Below are positions 36,069-45,493 of a stretch of 64,000 bases of DNA, piece by piece (position 1 is the stretch's first letter; each line of letters begins with the position of its first letter). Position numbers and translations under genes: made by a program. Source of the DNA: Rhizobium herbae (GTDB lineage: Bacteria > Pseudomonadota > Alphaproteobacteria > Rhizobiales > Rhizobiaceae); assembly GCF_019511375.1 (NCBI RefSeq), contig NZ_JAEUAO010000007.1, forward strand, positions 62,001 to 126,000, read 5' to 3'. A model generated the notes under the pieces. It ran no database searches. It worked only from the letters and a program-made list of their open reading frames with translations, and had not been told where the DNA came from.

Positions 36069-36236
36069 CTATGCGGAAAACACCAGAACCGCTTCGGCGA
36101 CGGCCGCTTGCTGCAGCTTTTTGTCGAGTGTGGCGAGCGGAATCCCTTCTGTAATCGCCAGCGCGAGATAAGCCGCATCATATGCCGAGAGTTGATGTTT
36201 GCGCGCGAGGCTGACAACGAGAGCGTCTTTAGACAT
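36069..36236 (-). pseudogene. VapC-type PIN toxin, C-terminal remnant
   Basis: A 55-codon minus-strand frame reading MSKDALVVSLARKHQLSAYD, then AAYLALA, GIPLATLDKKLQQAA and ending VLVFSA. This is the C-terminal part of a PIN-domain VapC toxin, including the SxYDAAYLALA helix with an acidic active-site residue and the LATLDKKL strand-helix. The N-terminal half, with the first catalytic Asp, and any antitoxin are missing. The 3' end of purN begins ten bases upstream. Too short to be active, so treated as a relic. Confidence 0.65.
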
Positions 36237-36245
36237 CGCACTTGG

Positions 36246-36908
36246 TCATAGGGTTGACCAAGTCACGCCAGTTGTCGCTCCCTCGGCTCCGATTAACCGC
36301 CCGTCGGTCATGCTTGCCTTGCCCTCGGCTATCAACCTCAGCGCCACCGGATATGTCCGGTGTTCCTGGACCAAGACCCTTGCAGCAAGCGTTTCCGCGG
36401 TATCGCCCGGCAGGACCGGCACCTTGGCCTGCAGGATGACCGGTCCCTCGTCCATGCCCTCGGTGACGAAGTGCACGGTGCAGCCGGCTTCTACCATGCC
36501 GGCATCGATGGCGCGCTGATGGGTGTGGAGACCTGGAAACAGCGGTAAGAGGGACGGGTGGATGTTGATGATCCGGCCCTCGTAGCGATTGATGAAGGCC
36601 GCACTCAACAGCCGCATGTAACCGGCAAGGCAGATGATGTCGGGCGAGAGGCTTTCAAGCGCCGACAGGATCGCCGCTTCATGCGCGTCCTTGCTGTCAT
36701 AATCCTTGCGGGCGAACGAGAAGGTCGGAATGCCGAGTGCCGCTGCCTTGGCAAGCCCGCCGGCGTCGGCCTTGTCCGAAATCACGCCGACGATTTCAGC
36801 GGGAAAATCCGGTTCGGAGGCCGCTTTCGCCAGCGCCAGCATGTTGGAGCCGCCGCCGGAAATGAACACCACGACCCGCTTGCGGGCCGTTTTCACCGTA
36901 TCGTTCAT
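36246..36908 (-). CDS. purN: phosphoribosylglycinamide formyltransferase
   Basis: A 220-residue GART enzyme transferring a formyl group from 10-formyl-THF in purine synthesis. Motifs: [10 protein letters not shown] near the N-terminus, the catalytic region [17 protein letters not shown] (Asn and His), and the [13 protein letters not shown] loop with the catalytic Asp. The start overlaps the purM stop (ATGA at 36908-36905), so purM-purN is coupled. A VapC relic lies right behind its stop. Confidence 0.96.
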   Translation of the reverse strand: MNDTVKTARKRVVVFISGGGSNMLALAKAASEPDFPAEIVGVISDKADAGGLAKAAALGIPTFSFARKDYDSKDAHEAAILSALESLSPDIICLAGYMRLLSAAFINRYEGRIINIHPSLLPLFPGLHTHQRAIDAGMVEAGCTVHFVTEGMDEGPVILQAKVPVLPGDTAETLAARVLVQEHRTYPVALRLIAEGKASMTDGRLIGAEGATTGVTWSTL

Positions 36909-37975
36909 AGGGCGAGCGTGCCCTTGTAGATCGTGCCGGCGGCACCGTCGTCGCGGGCCACCATGCGGCCGAGCGCAAAGACGGTCTCGCCTTCGGCCTC
37001 GAGAACCGAAGCTACCTTCTCGGCATCATCAGCCGCGACGACGACGATCATGCCGACGCCGCAATTGAAGGTGCGCAGCATCTCGTTGGCGGCAACGCCA
37101 CCGGTCTTGGCAAGCCAGGAGAAGACGGCCGGCGGCTTTATGGCGGAAAGATCGATCTCGGCGGCGAGGTGCTTGGGCAGCACGCGCGGAATGTTTTCCG
37201 GAAAGCCGCCGCCGGTGATGTGGGCAAGCGCCTTCAGCGCGCCGGTCTCGCGAATGGCCTTCAAAAGCGGCTTCACATAGATGCGCGTCGGCGTCATCAG
37301 CACGTCGGCCAGGGTGCCTTCGCCGAAGGGAGCTGGCGCCTCCCAGGCGAGGCCCGAGAGCGAAACGATCTTGCGCACCAGCGAATAGCCGTTCGAATGC
37401 ACGCCGGAGGAGGCGAGACCGAGGATGACGTCGCCCTCGGCGATATCGCCGGCCGGCAGCAATTGCCCGCGTTCGGCGGCACCGACGGCGAAGCCTGCGA
37501 GGTCGTAATCGCCGCCCGAATACATGCCCGGCATTTCGGCCGTCTCGCCGCCAATCAGCGCGCAGCCCGCCTCGCGGCAACCCGCGGCGATGCCGCCGAC
37601 GATTGCGGCACCCTGGTCGGGATCGAGCTTGCCGGTGGCGAAGTAATCGAGGAAGAACAGGGGTTCGGCGCCCTGCACGACGAGATCGTTGACGCACATG
37701 GCAACGAGATCGATGCCGACCGTGTCGTGCTTGTTGGCATCGATGGCGATCTTCAGCTTGGTGCCGACGCCGTCATTGGCGGCAACCAGAACCGGGTCGG
37801 TGAACCCTGCCGCCTTCAGGTCGAACAGGCCGCCGAAGCCGCCAATCTCGCCGTCGGCACCTGGACGCCGGGTCGAGCGCACATGCGGCTTGATCTTTTC
37901 CACCAAAAGGTTTCCGGCGTCGATGTCCACACCCGCATCGCTGTAGGTCAGACCGTTCTTTCCTGGCTCGCTCAT
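36905..37975 (-). CDS. purM: phosphoribosylformylglycinamidine cyclo-ligase
   Basis: A 356-residue AIR synthetase. Motifs: [16 protein letters not shown] near the N-terminus, [47 protein letters not shown], and [16 protein letters not shown] 37975 ([15 protein letters not shown]) was chosen from the family start; 15 upstream in-frame residues are not family-like. It is divergent from the AI-2E family permease and overlaps purN. Confidence 0.96.
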   Translation of the reverse strand: MSEPGKNGLTYSDAGVDIDAGNLLVEKIKPHVRSTRRPGADGEIGGFGGLFDLKAAGFTDPVLVAANDGVGTKLKIAIDANKHDTVGIDLVAMCVNDLVVQGAEPLFFLDYFATGKLDPDQGAAIVGGIAAGCREAGCALIGGETAEMPGMYSGGDYDLAGFAVGAAERGQLLPAGDIAEGDVILGLASSGVHSNGYSLVRKIVSLSGLAWEAPAPFGEGTLADVLMTPTRIYVKPLLKAIRETGALKALAHITGGGFPENIPRVLPKHLAAEIDLSAIKPPAVFSWLAKTGGVAANEMLRTFNCGVGMIVVVAADDAEKVASVLEAEGETVFALGRMVARDDGAAGTIYKGTLAL

Positions 37976-38194
37976 GGCTTGATCTCCGCCGGCTTGTCGT
38001 TTTGGCATTGCGATTGGCATGACGATCAGGGAAGTGCAAGCATATTGCCCCTGAAACTCACGCTTTTTTACTGTTTCGCTGCGTTGTCGCGGCCGTTTGC
38101 AGCCTTAGGCTTGACCGCGGTTGGTGGCGCATCCTATCTCCAAAGGCAGGAGCGCGTTTTGCGGCTTTCAAGCACGGGGCATCGGAATAGCGGC

Positions 38195-39316
38195 ATGGTC
38201 AACAAACTGAGCAGCAGCGGACTGCGGCGCCAGGCCATCTTCTGGGCGCTGTTTCTCGCTGCCTTCATCGCCTTCCTGATGGTATTCTCGACCATCCTCC
38301 TGCCGTTCATCGCCGGCATGGCGCTCGCCTATTTCCTCGATCCCGTCGCCGACCGGCTGGAAAAGCTGGGCTTGAGCCGCCTGATGGCGACGGTTGTCAT
38401 CCTGATCGGCTTCATCGTCGTCTTTGCCCTGTCGCTCGTCGTCATCATTCCGATCGTCTTCACCCAGGCCGCCGATTTCATCCAGAAGATGCCGGGCTAC
38501 ATCGCCAAGCTGCAGGAATTCGTGACCAGCCCGCAAACCGGCTGGCTTCCGGACTGGGTGGCCGGTCAGATGGATACCATCAAGCAGAACTCGGCCAAGC
38601 TGCTCGAACAGGGCGCGAGCTTCCTCGGCACGCTGTTCCAGCAGATATGGAATTCGGGCATGGCGCTGCTCGACATCATCTCGCTGTTGATCGTCACCCC
38701 GGTCGTCGCCTTCTATCTGCTGCTCGACTGGGACCGGATGGTGGAGACGGTCGATGGCTGGATCCCGCGCGACCACGTCGCCACCGTTCGCCAGATCGCT
38801 CTTGAGATGAACCTGACGATTGCCGGTTTCGTGCGCGGGCAGGGGTCGCTGTGCATCATTCTCGGCCTGTTCTATGGCACCGCACTGTCCTTCGCCGGCC
38901 TCAATTTCGGCCTGCTGATCGGCCTGTTTGCCGGCATGATCAGCTTCATTCCCTATGTCGGCTCGCTGGTCGGCCTCGTCCTTGCCGTCGGCGTGGCGCT
39001 CGTCCAGTTCTGGCCGGACTATCTTCACATAGGCATCGTGGCCGGCATCTTCTTCGTCGGCCAGTTTCTCGAAGGTAACATCCTCCAGCCGCGCCTGGTC
39101 GGCAAAAGCGTAGGGCTGCATCCGGTCTGGCTGATGTTTGCGCTCCTGGCGTTCGGCGCCCTGTTCGGCTTCGTCGGGCTGCTGGTGGCGGTGCCGTCCG
39201 CCGCCGCCATCGGCGTGCTTGTCCGCTTCGGCCTCGGGCGTTACCTTGACAGCACGCTCTATCACGGCCACCGGACCGGCAAGACGACAGCGCCGGAACA
39301 GCAATTTCCAGAGTAA
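38195..39316 (+). CDS. AI-2E family transporter (PerM/YdiK-like)
   Basis: A 373-residue inner-membrane protein with about seven to eight hydrophobic helices, starting MVNKLSSSGLRRQAIFWALF. It has the family FLDPVADRLEKLGLSR region near residue 50 and the conserved helices around SFIPYVGSLVG and ILQPRLVGKSVGLHPVWLM. Members are described as efflux or autoinducer-2 exporters; the substrate here is unknown. The true ATG is at 38195; a much longer upstream frame is only an antisense of purM. It is followed eight bases later by hdaA. Confidence 0.88.
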   Translation: MVNKLSSSGLRRQAIFWALFLAAFIAFLMVFSTILLPFIAGMALAYFLDPVADRLEKLGLSRLMATVVILIGFIVVFALSLVVIIPIVFTQAADFIQKMPGYIAKLQEFVTSPQTGWLPDWVAGQMDTIKQNSAKLLEQGASFLGTLFQQIWNSGMALLDIISLLIVTPVVAFYLLLDWDRMVETVDGWIPRDHVATVRQIALEMNLTIAGFVRGQGSLCIILGLFYGTALSFAGLNFGLLIGLFAGMISFIPYVGSLVGLVLAVGVALVQFWPDYLHIGIVAGIFFVGQFLEGNILQPRLVGKSVGLHPVWLMFALLAFGALFGFVGLLVAVPSAAAIGVLVRFGLGRYLDSTLYHGHRTGKTTAPEQQFPE

Positions 39317-39323
39317 ACAGCGC

Positions 39324-40010
39324 ATGGTCCGCAAGTTCGAACAACTGCCGCTCGTTTTCCAGCACGAGCCTCAGACAGGTCGGGACGATCTTCTGGTTTC
39401 CGAACGGCTGAAGGCAGCCGTCTCCATGATCGACAGCTGGCCGCGCTGGCCGTCGCCCGTCGTCATCCTGGCCGGACCCGTCGGTTCGGGAAAATCGCAT
39501 CTGGCGGCCATCTGGCGGGAAACGAGCGGCGCCGTCGCCATTCACCCGACCGCGGGCAGCGACGCGGCTGATGTCGCGGCAAACAGCCCCGTTCTGTTCG
39601 AGGACGCCGACCGGCAGGGTTTTGACGACCGCGCCCTGTTCCACGTCATCAACAGCGTGCGCGAAAACGGCACGAGCCTGCTGATCACCAGCCGTCTTTG
39701 GCCGATGTCCTGGCCCGTCGAGCTTGCCGATCTGCGCTCGCGCCTGAAGGCCGCGACGGTGGTCGAGATCGGCGAGCCGGACGACGAGTCACTGGCCCAG
39801 GTCCTGGTCAAGCTGCTGTCCGACCGCCAGCTTGCGCTCGACGACCGCCTGATCGGCTACATCGTGGCGCGCATGGAGCGTTCGCTCGAATCGGCCCAGG
39901 CGATCGTCGAGCGGCTGGATCATCTGGCGCTTGCGCGCGGCACGCGGATCAACAGGGCGCTGGCCTCGGAAGTGCTCAACACCGTTGGAACGGCGCGCGA
40001 ATTCGATTGA
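39324..40010 (+). CDS. hdaA: HdaA/Hda-like DnaA regulatory ATPase
   Basis: A 228-residue DnaA-domain-III-like protein, thought to promote ATP hydrolysis on DnaA at the sliding clamp. The N-terminus EQLPLVFQHEP holds a QLPL-type clamp-binding motif, and the P-loop is GPVGSGKSHL (about 51-60). Walker B-like VLFEDADRQ and the sensor-II-like helix toward the C-terminus are present. Length agrees with the family. It lies directly upstream of ppk on the same strand, with a 66-bp gap, in the conserved permease-hdaA-ppk-ppx order of rhizobia. Confidence 0.88.
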   Translation: MVRKFEQLPLVFQHEPQTGRDDLLVSERLKAAVSMIDSWPRWPSPVVILAGPVGSGKSHLAAIWRETSGAVAIHPTAGSDAADVAANSPVLFEDADRQGFDDRALFHVINSVRENGTSLLITSRLWPMSWPVELADLRSRLKAATVVEIGEPDDESLAQVLVKLLSDRQLALDDRLIGYIVARMERSLESAQAIVERLDHLALARGTRINRALASEVLNTVGTAREFD

Positions 40011-40076
40011 CTGTCACAGTTCCGTCGTCAAACTGGACTAACTGCTGGAAGAAAATCGAGAAAAAAGGCCGGGACA

Positions 40077-42263
40077 ATGGACACCTTGACGACTGCAACC
40101 ACTGCCAGCCAACCCGCGGCCGACGCAATCGATCTTATGAACAGCCCGGAGCGCTTCATCAACCGCGAATTCTCCTGGCTCCAGTTCAATCGCCGGGTTC
40201 TCGAGGAAACGCTGAACACGGCCCATCCGTTGCTTGAGCGGGTGCGCTTTCTGTCGATTTCCGCCGCCAACCTCGACGAGTTCTTCATGGTCCGCGTCGC
40301 CGGTCTGGAAGGCCAGGTCCGCCAAGGCGTGCTGGTGCGCAGCCCGGACGGAAAGACCCCGGCCGAGCAGCTCGAGGACATCCTCAAGGAGATCGACAAT
40401 CTGCAGATGGAACAGCAGGCCTCGCTTGCGGTCCTGCAGCAATATCTCGCCAAGGAGGACATTCTCATCGTCCGCCCGGTGTCGCTGTCCGTGCAGGACC
40501 GTGCCTGGCTCGCGAACGAATTCGAACAGTCGATCTTTCCGGTCCTCACTCCCCTCTCGATCGATCCGGCGCACCCTTTCCCGTTCATCCCCAACCTCGG
40601 CTTCACGATGGGGCTGCAGCTCGTCAGCAAGAGCGGCCGCGAGCCGATGACGGCGCTGTTGCGCCTGCCTGTCGCGCTCGACCGGTTCATTCGGCTGCCG
40701 GATGCCAAGTCGGCGATCCGCTACATCACGCTGGAGGATGCCGTCAGCCTGTTCATCGAGCGGCTGTTCCCCGGCTATGAGGTGAAGGGCTCGGGCACGT
40801 TCCGCATCATCCGAGACAGCGATATCGAAGTCGAGGAAGAGGCCGAAGACCTCGTGCGCTTCTTCGAGACGGCCTTGAAGCGGCGTCGGCGCGGATCGGT
40901 GATCCGCATCGAGATCGATTCCGAGATGCCGCTGGAACTGCGCCATTTCGTCGTCGGCGAGCTGAACGTTCCGGAAAACCGGGTCGCCGTCCTGCCGGGT
41001 CTGCTGGCGCTCAACACGCTCTCCGAGATCACCAAGGCGCCGCGCGACGATCTGCGCTTCGAGCCGTACAATGCGCGATTTCCCGAGCGCGTCCGTGAGC
41101 ATGCAGGAGACTGCCTCGCCGCCATCCGCGAAAAGGACATGGTCGTCCACCATCCCTATGAAAGCTTCGACGTGGTGGTCCAGTTTCTGCTCCAGGCTGC
41201 GCGCGATCCTGATGTTCTGGCGATAAAGCAGACGCTTTACCGGACCTCCAACGACAGCCCGATCGTGCGCGCACTGATCGACGCGGCCGAAGCCGGCAAG
41301 TCGGTGACGGCGCTGGTCGAGCTCAAGGCGCGTTTCGACGAGGAGGCCAATATCCGCTGGGCGCGCGACCTCGAACGCGCCGGCGTGCAGGTGGTGTTCG
41401 GCTTCATCGAACTGAAGACGCATGCGAAGATGTCGATGGTGGTGCGCCGCGAGGAGGGCAAGCTCAGAACCTATTGCCACCTCGGCACCGGCAACTACCA
41501 TCCGGTCACGGCGAAGATCTATACCGACCTGTCCTTCTTCACCTGCAATCCGAAGATCGCCCATGACATGGCCAACATCTTCAACTTCATCACCGGCTAT
41601 GGCGAGCCCGAGGCCGGCATGAAGCTCGCCTTTTCGCCGCACACGCTACGGCCACGCATCCTGCAGCATATCGCCGAGGAGGTCGCCCATGCCGAGGCCG
41701 GCGATCCGGCCGCGATCTGGATGAAATTGAACTCGCTGGTCGATCCTGAGATCATCGACGCGCTCTACCGCGCCAGCCAGGCCGGCGTCGAGATCGACCT
41801 GGTCGTGCGCGGCATCTGCTGTCTGCGGCCGCAGGTGCCGGGGCTGTCCGACAATATCCGCGTCAAGTCGATCGTCGGGCGTTTCCTTGAACATTCGCGG
41901 ATCTTCTGTTTCGGCAACGGCCATGGGCTTCCCTCCGAGCATGCGCTCGTCTATATCGGGTCGGCGGACATGATGCCGCGCAACCTGGACCGGCGGGTGG
42001 AGACCCTTGTGCCTCTCATCAACCGGACCGTGCATGAACAGGTGCTGTCGCAGATCATGCTGGGTAATCTCATCGATAACCAGCAGAGCTACGAGATCCT
42101 TCCGGACGGAACGTCGCGGCGCATCGAAGTCGCCCGCGATTCCGAGCCCTTCAATGCACAGGTCTATTTCATGACCAATCCCAGCCTCTCCGGGCGGGGT
42201 GAGGCCCTGAAGTCCAGCACCCCGAAGGTAATCGCCGGCTGGAACAGCGGCCGCAGGAAATAA
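40077..42263 (+). CDS. ppk: polyphosphate kinase
   Basis: A 728-residue PPK1 that makes polyphosphate from ATP. It has the N-terminal [16 protein letters not shown], the phospholipase-D-like catalytic domains, and two conserved His: H449 in THAKMSM (autophosphorylated) and H606 in [21 protein letters not shown] and [14 protein letters not shown] also match the family. It is 12 bp upstream of ppx, so synthesis and breakdown of polyphosphate are encoded together. Confidence 0.97.
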   Translation: MDTLTTATTASQPAADAIDLMNSPERFINREFSWLQFNRRVLEETLNTAHPLLERVRFLSISAANLDEFFMVRVAGLEGQVRQGVLVRSPDGKTPAEQLEDILKEIDNLQMEQQASLAVLQQYLAKEDILIVRPVSLSVQDRAWLANEFEQSIFPVLTPLSIDPAHPFPFIPNLGFTMGLQLVSKSGREPMTALLRLPVALDRFIRLPDAKSAIRYITLEDAVSLFIERLFPGYEVKGSGTFRIIRDSDIEVEEEAEDLVRFFETALKRRRRGSVIRIEIDSEMPLELRHFVVGELNVPENRVAVLPGLLALNTLSEITKAPRDDLRFEPYNARFPERVREHAGDCLAAIREKDMVVHHPYESFDVVVQFLLQAARDPDVLAIKQTLYRTSNDSPIVRALIDAAEAGKSVTALVELKARFDEEANIRWARDLERAGVQVVFGFIELKTHAKMSMVVRREEGKLRTYCHLGTGNYHPVTAKIYTDLSFFTCNPKIAHDMANIFNFITGYGEPEAGMKLAFSPHTLRPRILQHIAEEVAHAEAGDPAAIWMKLNSLVDPEIIDALYRASQAGVEIDLVVRGICCLRPQVPGLSDNIRVKSIVGRFLEHSRIFCFGNGHGLPSEHALVYIGSADMMPRNLDRRVETLVPLINRTVHEQVLSQIMLGNLIDNQQSYEILPDGTSRRIEVARDSEPFNAQVYFMTNPSLSGRGEALKSSTPKVIAGWNSGRRK

Positions 42264-42275
42264 AACTGGAACTGC

Positions 42276-43799
42276 ATGGTAGAATCTGAAGCCCAGGGGC
42301 GTCTGCCTGGAATTGCCCCGGTCTCCGTCGTGGACATCGGCTCGAACTCGATTCGACTGGTGATCTATGAGGGGCTGAGCCGCTCCCCCGCCGTGCTGTT
42401 CAACGAAAAGGTGATGTGCGGTCTCGGGAAGGGCATCGACGCGACCGGACGCATGGACGCCGAAAGCGTCGAGCGGGCGCTGAAGGCGCTGCATCGCTTC
42501 AGGGCCCTGTCGACCCAGGCACGTGCCTCGACCGTCTTCGTGCTGGCCACCGCCGCTGCCCGCGATGCCTCGAACGGTCCGGATTTCATCCGCCGGGCCG
42601 AGATCATCCTCGGCCAGAAGGTCCGCGTGCTGACCGGCGAGGAGGAAGCCTATTTCTCTGCGATGGGCATCATCAGCGGCTACCACGACCCGGACGGCGT
42701 CGTCGGCGACCTCGGCGGCGGCTCGCTCGAGCTTGTCGACGTCCTCGGCACCAAGGTCGGCAAGGGCATTACCCTGCCGCTCGGCGGCATCCGCCTGTCG
42801 GAACATGCCGAAGGATCGATCGTCAAGGCGCGCAGCCATGTGCGCCGCTACATGAAGGGTGCGCAGGTGCTGCAGAACGTGGCCGGCCGCACCTTCTACG
42901 CCGTCGGCGGCACCTGGCGGTCGATCGCCAAGCTGCATATGGAGATGCGCAACTATCCGCTGCACATGATGCAGGGCTATGAGATTTCCTATGAGGAAGC
43001 CATTGCCTTCCTGCCCGAGGTGATCGAGCCGAAGGACACCAAGTCGCCCGCCTATGCGAGCATCTCAAAGAGCCGCCGCGCACTCCTGCCATTCGGCGCC
43101 ATTGCCATGCAGGAAGCGATCGTGCAGATGAAGCCGGCACGCATCTCGTTTTCAGCACTCGGCGTTCGCGAGGGCTATCTGTTTTCCCTACTGTCGGAAA
43201 CCGTGCGCGCGCATGATCCGCTGCTGACGGCGGCGGGCGAAATCGCCATCCTGCGCGCCCGCTCGCCCGAGCATGCGCGCGAGCTCGCCGATTGGAGCGG
43301 CAAGATGGTGCCGCATTTCGGCATCACCGAGACAGAGGAGGAAGGGCGCTACCGACAGGCGGCCTGTCTGCTCGCCGACATCAGCTGGCGCGCCCATCCG
43401 GATTACCGCGGCCTGCAGGCGCTCAACATCATTGCCCACAGCACCTTTTCCGGCATCACCCATGCCGGCCGCGCCTATATCGCGCTGGCCAACTACTATC
43501 GTTTCGAGGGCCTCTCCGACGACGGCGCCACCGAGCCGCTTGCCGCGATCGCCACGCCGCGCCTCCTGGAACTCGCCAAGCTGCTCGGCGGCCTGCTCAG
43601 GGTCGTTTACCTGTTCTCCGCCTCGATGCCGGGCATCGTCCGCAATCTCGATATCCGCCGGTCGCGTACGCCGGACCTCGATCTCGAATTCGTCGTCCCC
43701 TCCGCCTATTCGGAATTCACCGGCGAACGCCTCGACGGCCGGCTGCAGCAGCTCGCCAGGCTGACGGGCAAGCGGATCGCGTTCCGGTTTGAAAGTTGA
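42276..43799 (+). CDS. ppx: exopolyphosphatase (Ppx/GppA family)
   Basis: A 507-residue hydrolase that removes terminal phosphates from polyphosphate (or pppGpp). The actin-like N-terminal domain has VVDIGSNSIRLVIYE, VLATAAARDASN, GEEEAYFSAMG and GDLGGGSLELV. The C-terminal half is helical. Its last ~47 nt (43746-43792) recur as a diverged copy at 45288-45333, upstream of the second RTX gene, indicating a later tandem duplication in this spot. Confidence 0.94.
   Translation: MVESEAQGRLPGIAPVSVVDIGSNSIRLVIYEGLSRSPAVLFNEKVMCGLGKGIDATGRMDAESVERALKALHRFRALSTQARASTVFVLATAAARDASNGPDFIRRAEIILGQKVRVLTGEEEAYFSAMGIISGYHDPDGVVGDLGGGSLELVDVLGTKVGKGITLPLGGIRLSEHAEGSIVKARSHVRRYMKGAQVLQNVAGRTFYAVGGTWRSIAKLHMEMRNYPLHMMQGYEISYEEAIAFLPEVIEPKDTKSPAYASISKSRRALLPFGAIAMQEAIVQMKPARISFSALGVREGYLFSLLSETVRAHDPLLTAAGEIAILRARSPEHARELADWSGKMVPHFGITETEEEGRYRQAACLLADISWRAHPDYRGLQALNIIAHSTFSGITHAGRAYIALANYYRFEGLSDDGATEPLAAIATPRLLELAKLLGGLLRVVYLFSASMPGIVRNLDIRRSRTPDLDLEFVVPSAYSEFTGERLDGRLQQLARLTGKRIAFRFES
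43746..43792 (+). repeat. ppx 3' end, source copy of a duplicated segment
   Basis: Matches 45288-45333 with a few differences; the shared core is GGATCGCGTTCCGGTTTGA. It marks the left edge of the duplicated unit that also contains the RTX gene. Confidence 0.75.
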
Positions 43800-43912
43800 T
43801 TCTGCAAAAAATCTCATAGCTTGCCGGGATTGCGGATTGCGCAGGTCCTCACGGCGATATATTGGAATGCAACCTATAATTTTAGCTTATTTTATGAATT
43901 GCAGGGGAAGTG

Positions 43913-45235
43913 ATGGCGAAGATTGCCTACCGAAACACCAGTCGCGGCGTCGATATGCTGGCACCCAACGTCTCCGGCTTGTCGGAATATGCACAAGCGT
44001 CCTGGTCGACGATCGAGATCAAAGTCTTTCATGATTCAAGCAATTATACATTGTTTGAAGGCACCGGACTGAAGGTCTCTTCGACCTCAGGCCAGATCAC
44101 CGATATCACCGCCGGCATCGTCAACACGATTAAGCTCGTGATTGGCGGGACAACCATCTCGTCAATGACGGGTTTGAATGTGTCGGCGGCCAAGCTTGCT
44201 GACGCGATTTTCGCCGAGAATGACGCGGCGTTCCTGTCGCTGATCCTTTCGGGTAATGACACCGTCTACGGCACGAACCATAACGATACACTTGTCGGCG
44301 GCAGTGGAAACGACACGTTGCATGGCAATGGCGGAAATGATTGGCTTCTTGGCGGCGCCGGTGCCGACAAGCTCGTCGGCGGGCTCGGGTATGATGCGGC
44401 CGACTATGACCTGGCGACAAAAGGCGTGGTCGCAAGTCTTGTCAATAATTCGATCAACACCAACGATGCCCTTGGCGACACGTACACGTCCGTCGAAGAT
44501 TTGCTCGGCTCGCGCTATGGCGACAAGCTCTATGGCAATAACAACGATAATTTTCTATGGGGCCGGGAAGGCAACGATCTTCTGGATGGGGGACGCGGTA
44601 ACGATTATCTGTTGGGCGGTGCTGGCGCCGACAAGCTGCACGGCGGTGCGGGTTACGACTTGGCCTACTATGCCAATGCCACCAAGGGCGTCACCGCTAG
44701 CCTTGTCAATTCCTCGATCAATACGAACGATGCGAAGGGCGATACCTACGTCTCCATCGAAAACCTGGAGGGTTCAGATTACGCCGATAACCTCTACGGC
44801 AACAGCGAATGGAATAGGCTGTGGGGACTAGACGGAAACGACATCATCAATGGTGCCGCCGGCGGCGACATGATTTTTGGCGGTGCCGGCGCAGACGATC
44901 TAACGGGTGGTGCGGGCAAAGACGTGTTCGCCTTCTCCGACGTTTCCGATTCGACGGTTTCGGCATCAGGTCGTGATACGATCTTCGATTTTTCCGGAGC
45001 CGGCGGCGACAAGATCGAACTGGACGAGATCGATGCCAATATCGGACTTTCGGGCGACCAGGCATTCCATTTCATCGGGACGGCTGCGTTCAGCGGCAAG
45101 GCCGGCGAACTGCGCTACGACAAGATGGCGTCCGACACCTACATCTACGCCGACCTCGATGGCGACAGCACAGCCGATTTCTCCATCCATCTCGACGATT
45201 TGGTGAACCTGAGCAAGGGCTCTTTCTTCCTCTGA
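43913..45235 (+). CDS. RTX repeat calcium-binding secreted protein 1
   Basis: A 440-residue acidic protein without an N-terminal signal peptide. Residues ~1-110 form a non-RTX domain shared with the next gene. Residues ~115-330 hold GGxGxDxLxG calcium-binding nonapeptides (GGSGNDTLHGNGGNDWL and others), arranged in two ~85-residue modules each ending ASLVNxSINTNDAxGDTY. The C-terminal ~100 residues ([16 protein letters not shown], then DTYIYADLDGDSTADF) resemble the serralysin-type C-terminal secretion domain. Type I secretion is expected, but no ABC/HlyD genes are nearby. ATG 43913 has AGGGGAAG upstream. Confidence 0.85.
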   Translation: MAKIAYRNTSRGVDMLAPNVSGLSEYAQASWSTIEIKVFHDSSNYTLFEGTGLKVSSTSGQITDITAGIVNTIKLVIGGTTISSMTGLNVSAAKLADAIFAENDAAFLSLILSGNDTVYGTNHNDTLVGGSGNDTLHGNGGNDWLLGGAGADKLVGGLGYDAADYDLATKGVVASLVNNSINTNDALGDTYTSVEDLLGSRYGDKLYGNNNDNFLWGREGNDLLDGGRGNDYLLGGAGADKLHGGAGYDLAYYANATKGVTASLVNSSINTNDAKGDTYVSIENLEGSDYADNLYGNSEWNRLWGLDGNDIINGAAGGDMIFGGAGADDLTGGAGKDVFAFSDVSDSTVSASGRDTIFDFSGAGGDKIELDEIDANIGLSGDQAFHFIGTAAFSGKAGELRYDKMASDTYIYADLDGDSTADFSIHLDDLVNLSKGSFFL

Positions 45236-45287
45236 CCATCCGCTGCCGCGCCACGGTTTGCACCCTTGTCTGAAACGGGTTCGCGGG

Positions 45288-45333
45288 CAGCAACTCGCCA
45301 GGCCTAGGGCAAGAGGATCGCGTTCCGGTTTGA
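45288..45333 (+). repeat. second copy of the ppx 3' end segment
   Basis: A diverged copy of 43746-43792 in the 258-bp gap between the two RTX genes: AACTCGCCAGG, then GGATCGCGTTCCGGTTTGAG. It no longer codes in frame with a gene. The rest of the gap (45236-45493) has no recognisable gene. Confidence 0.75.
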
Positions 45334-45493
45334 GTAGATGTCTCCGCCGCTTGCTCGGACGACGTTGCGGCGGTCTGCAACTGTCTCCCGCGAATAATTC
45401 GGCGCGTCGCTTCGTTGAAATTCGCGGCAGGGCATGTACAGTCCCGGTTCTTCTCCTGCGGGACCCGAAAAGAGGCTGAATCAAGGTGTCGGG

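Noticed and set aside
37169-38194. Long in-frame extension upstream of the AI-2E permease
   Set aside because: Antisense of purM; the family-like start is the ATG at 38195.
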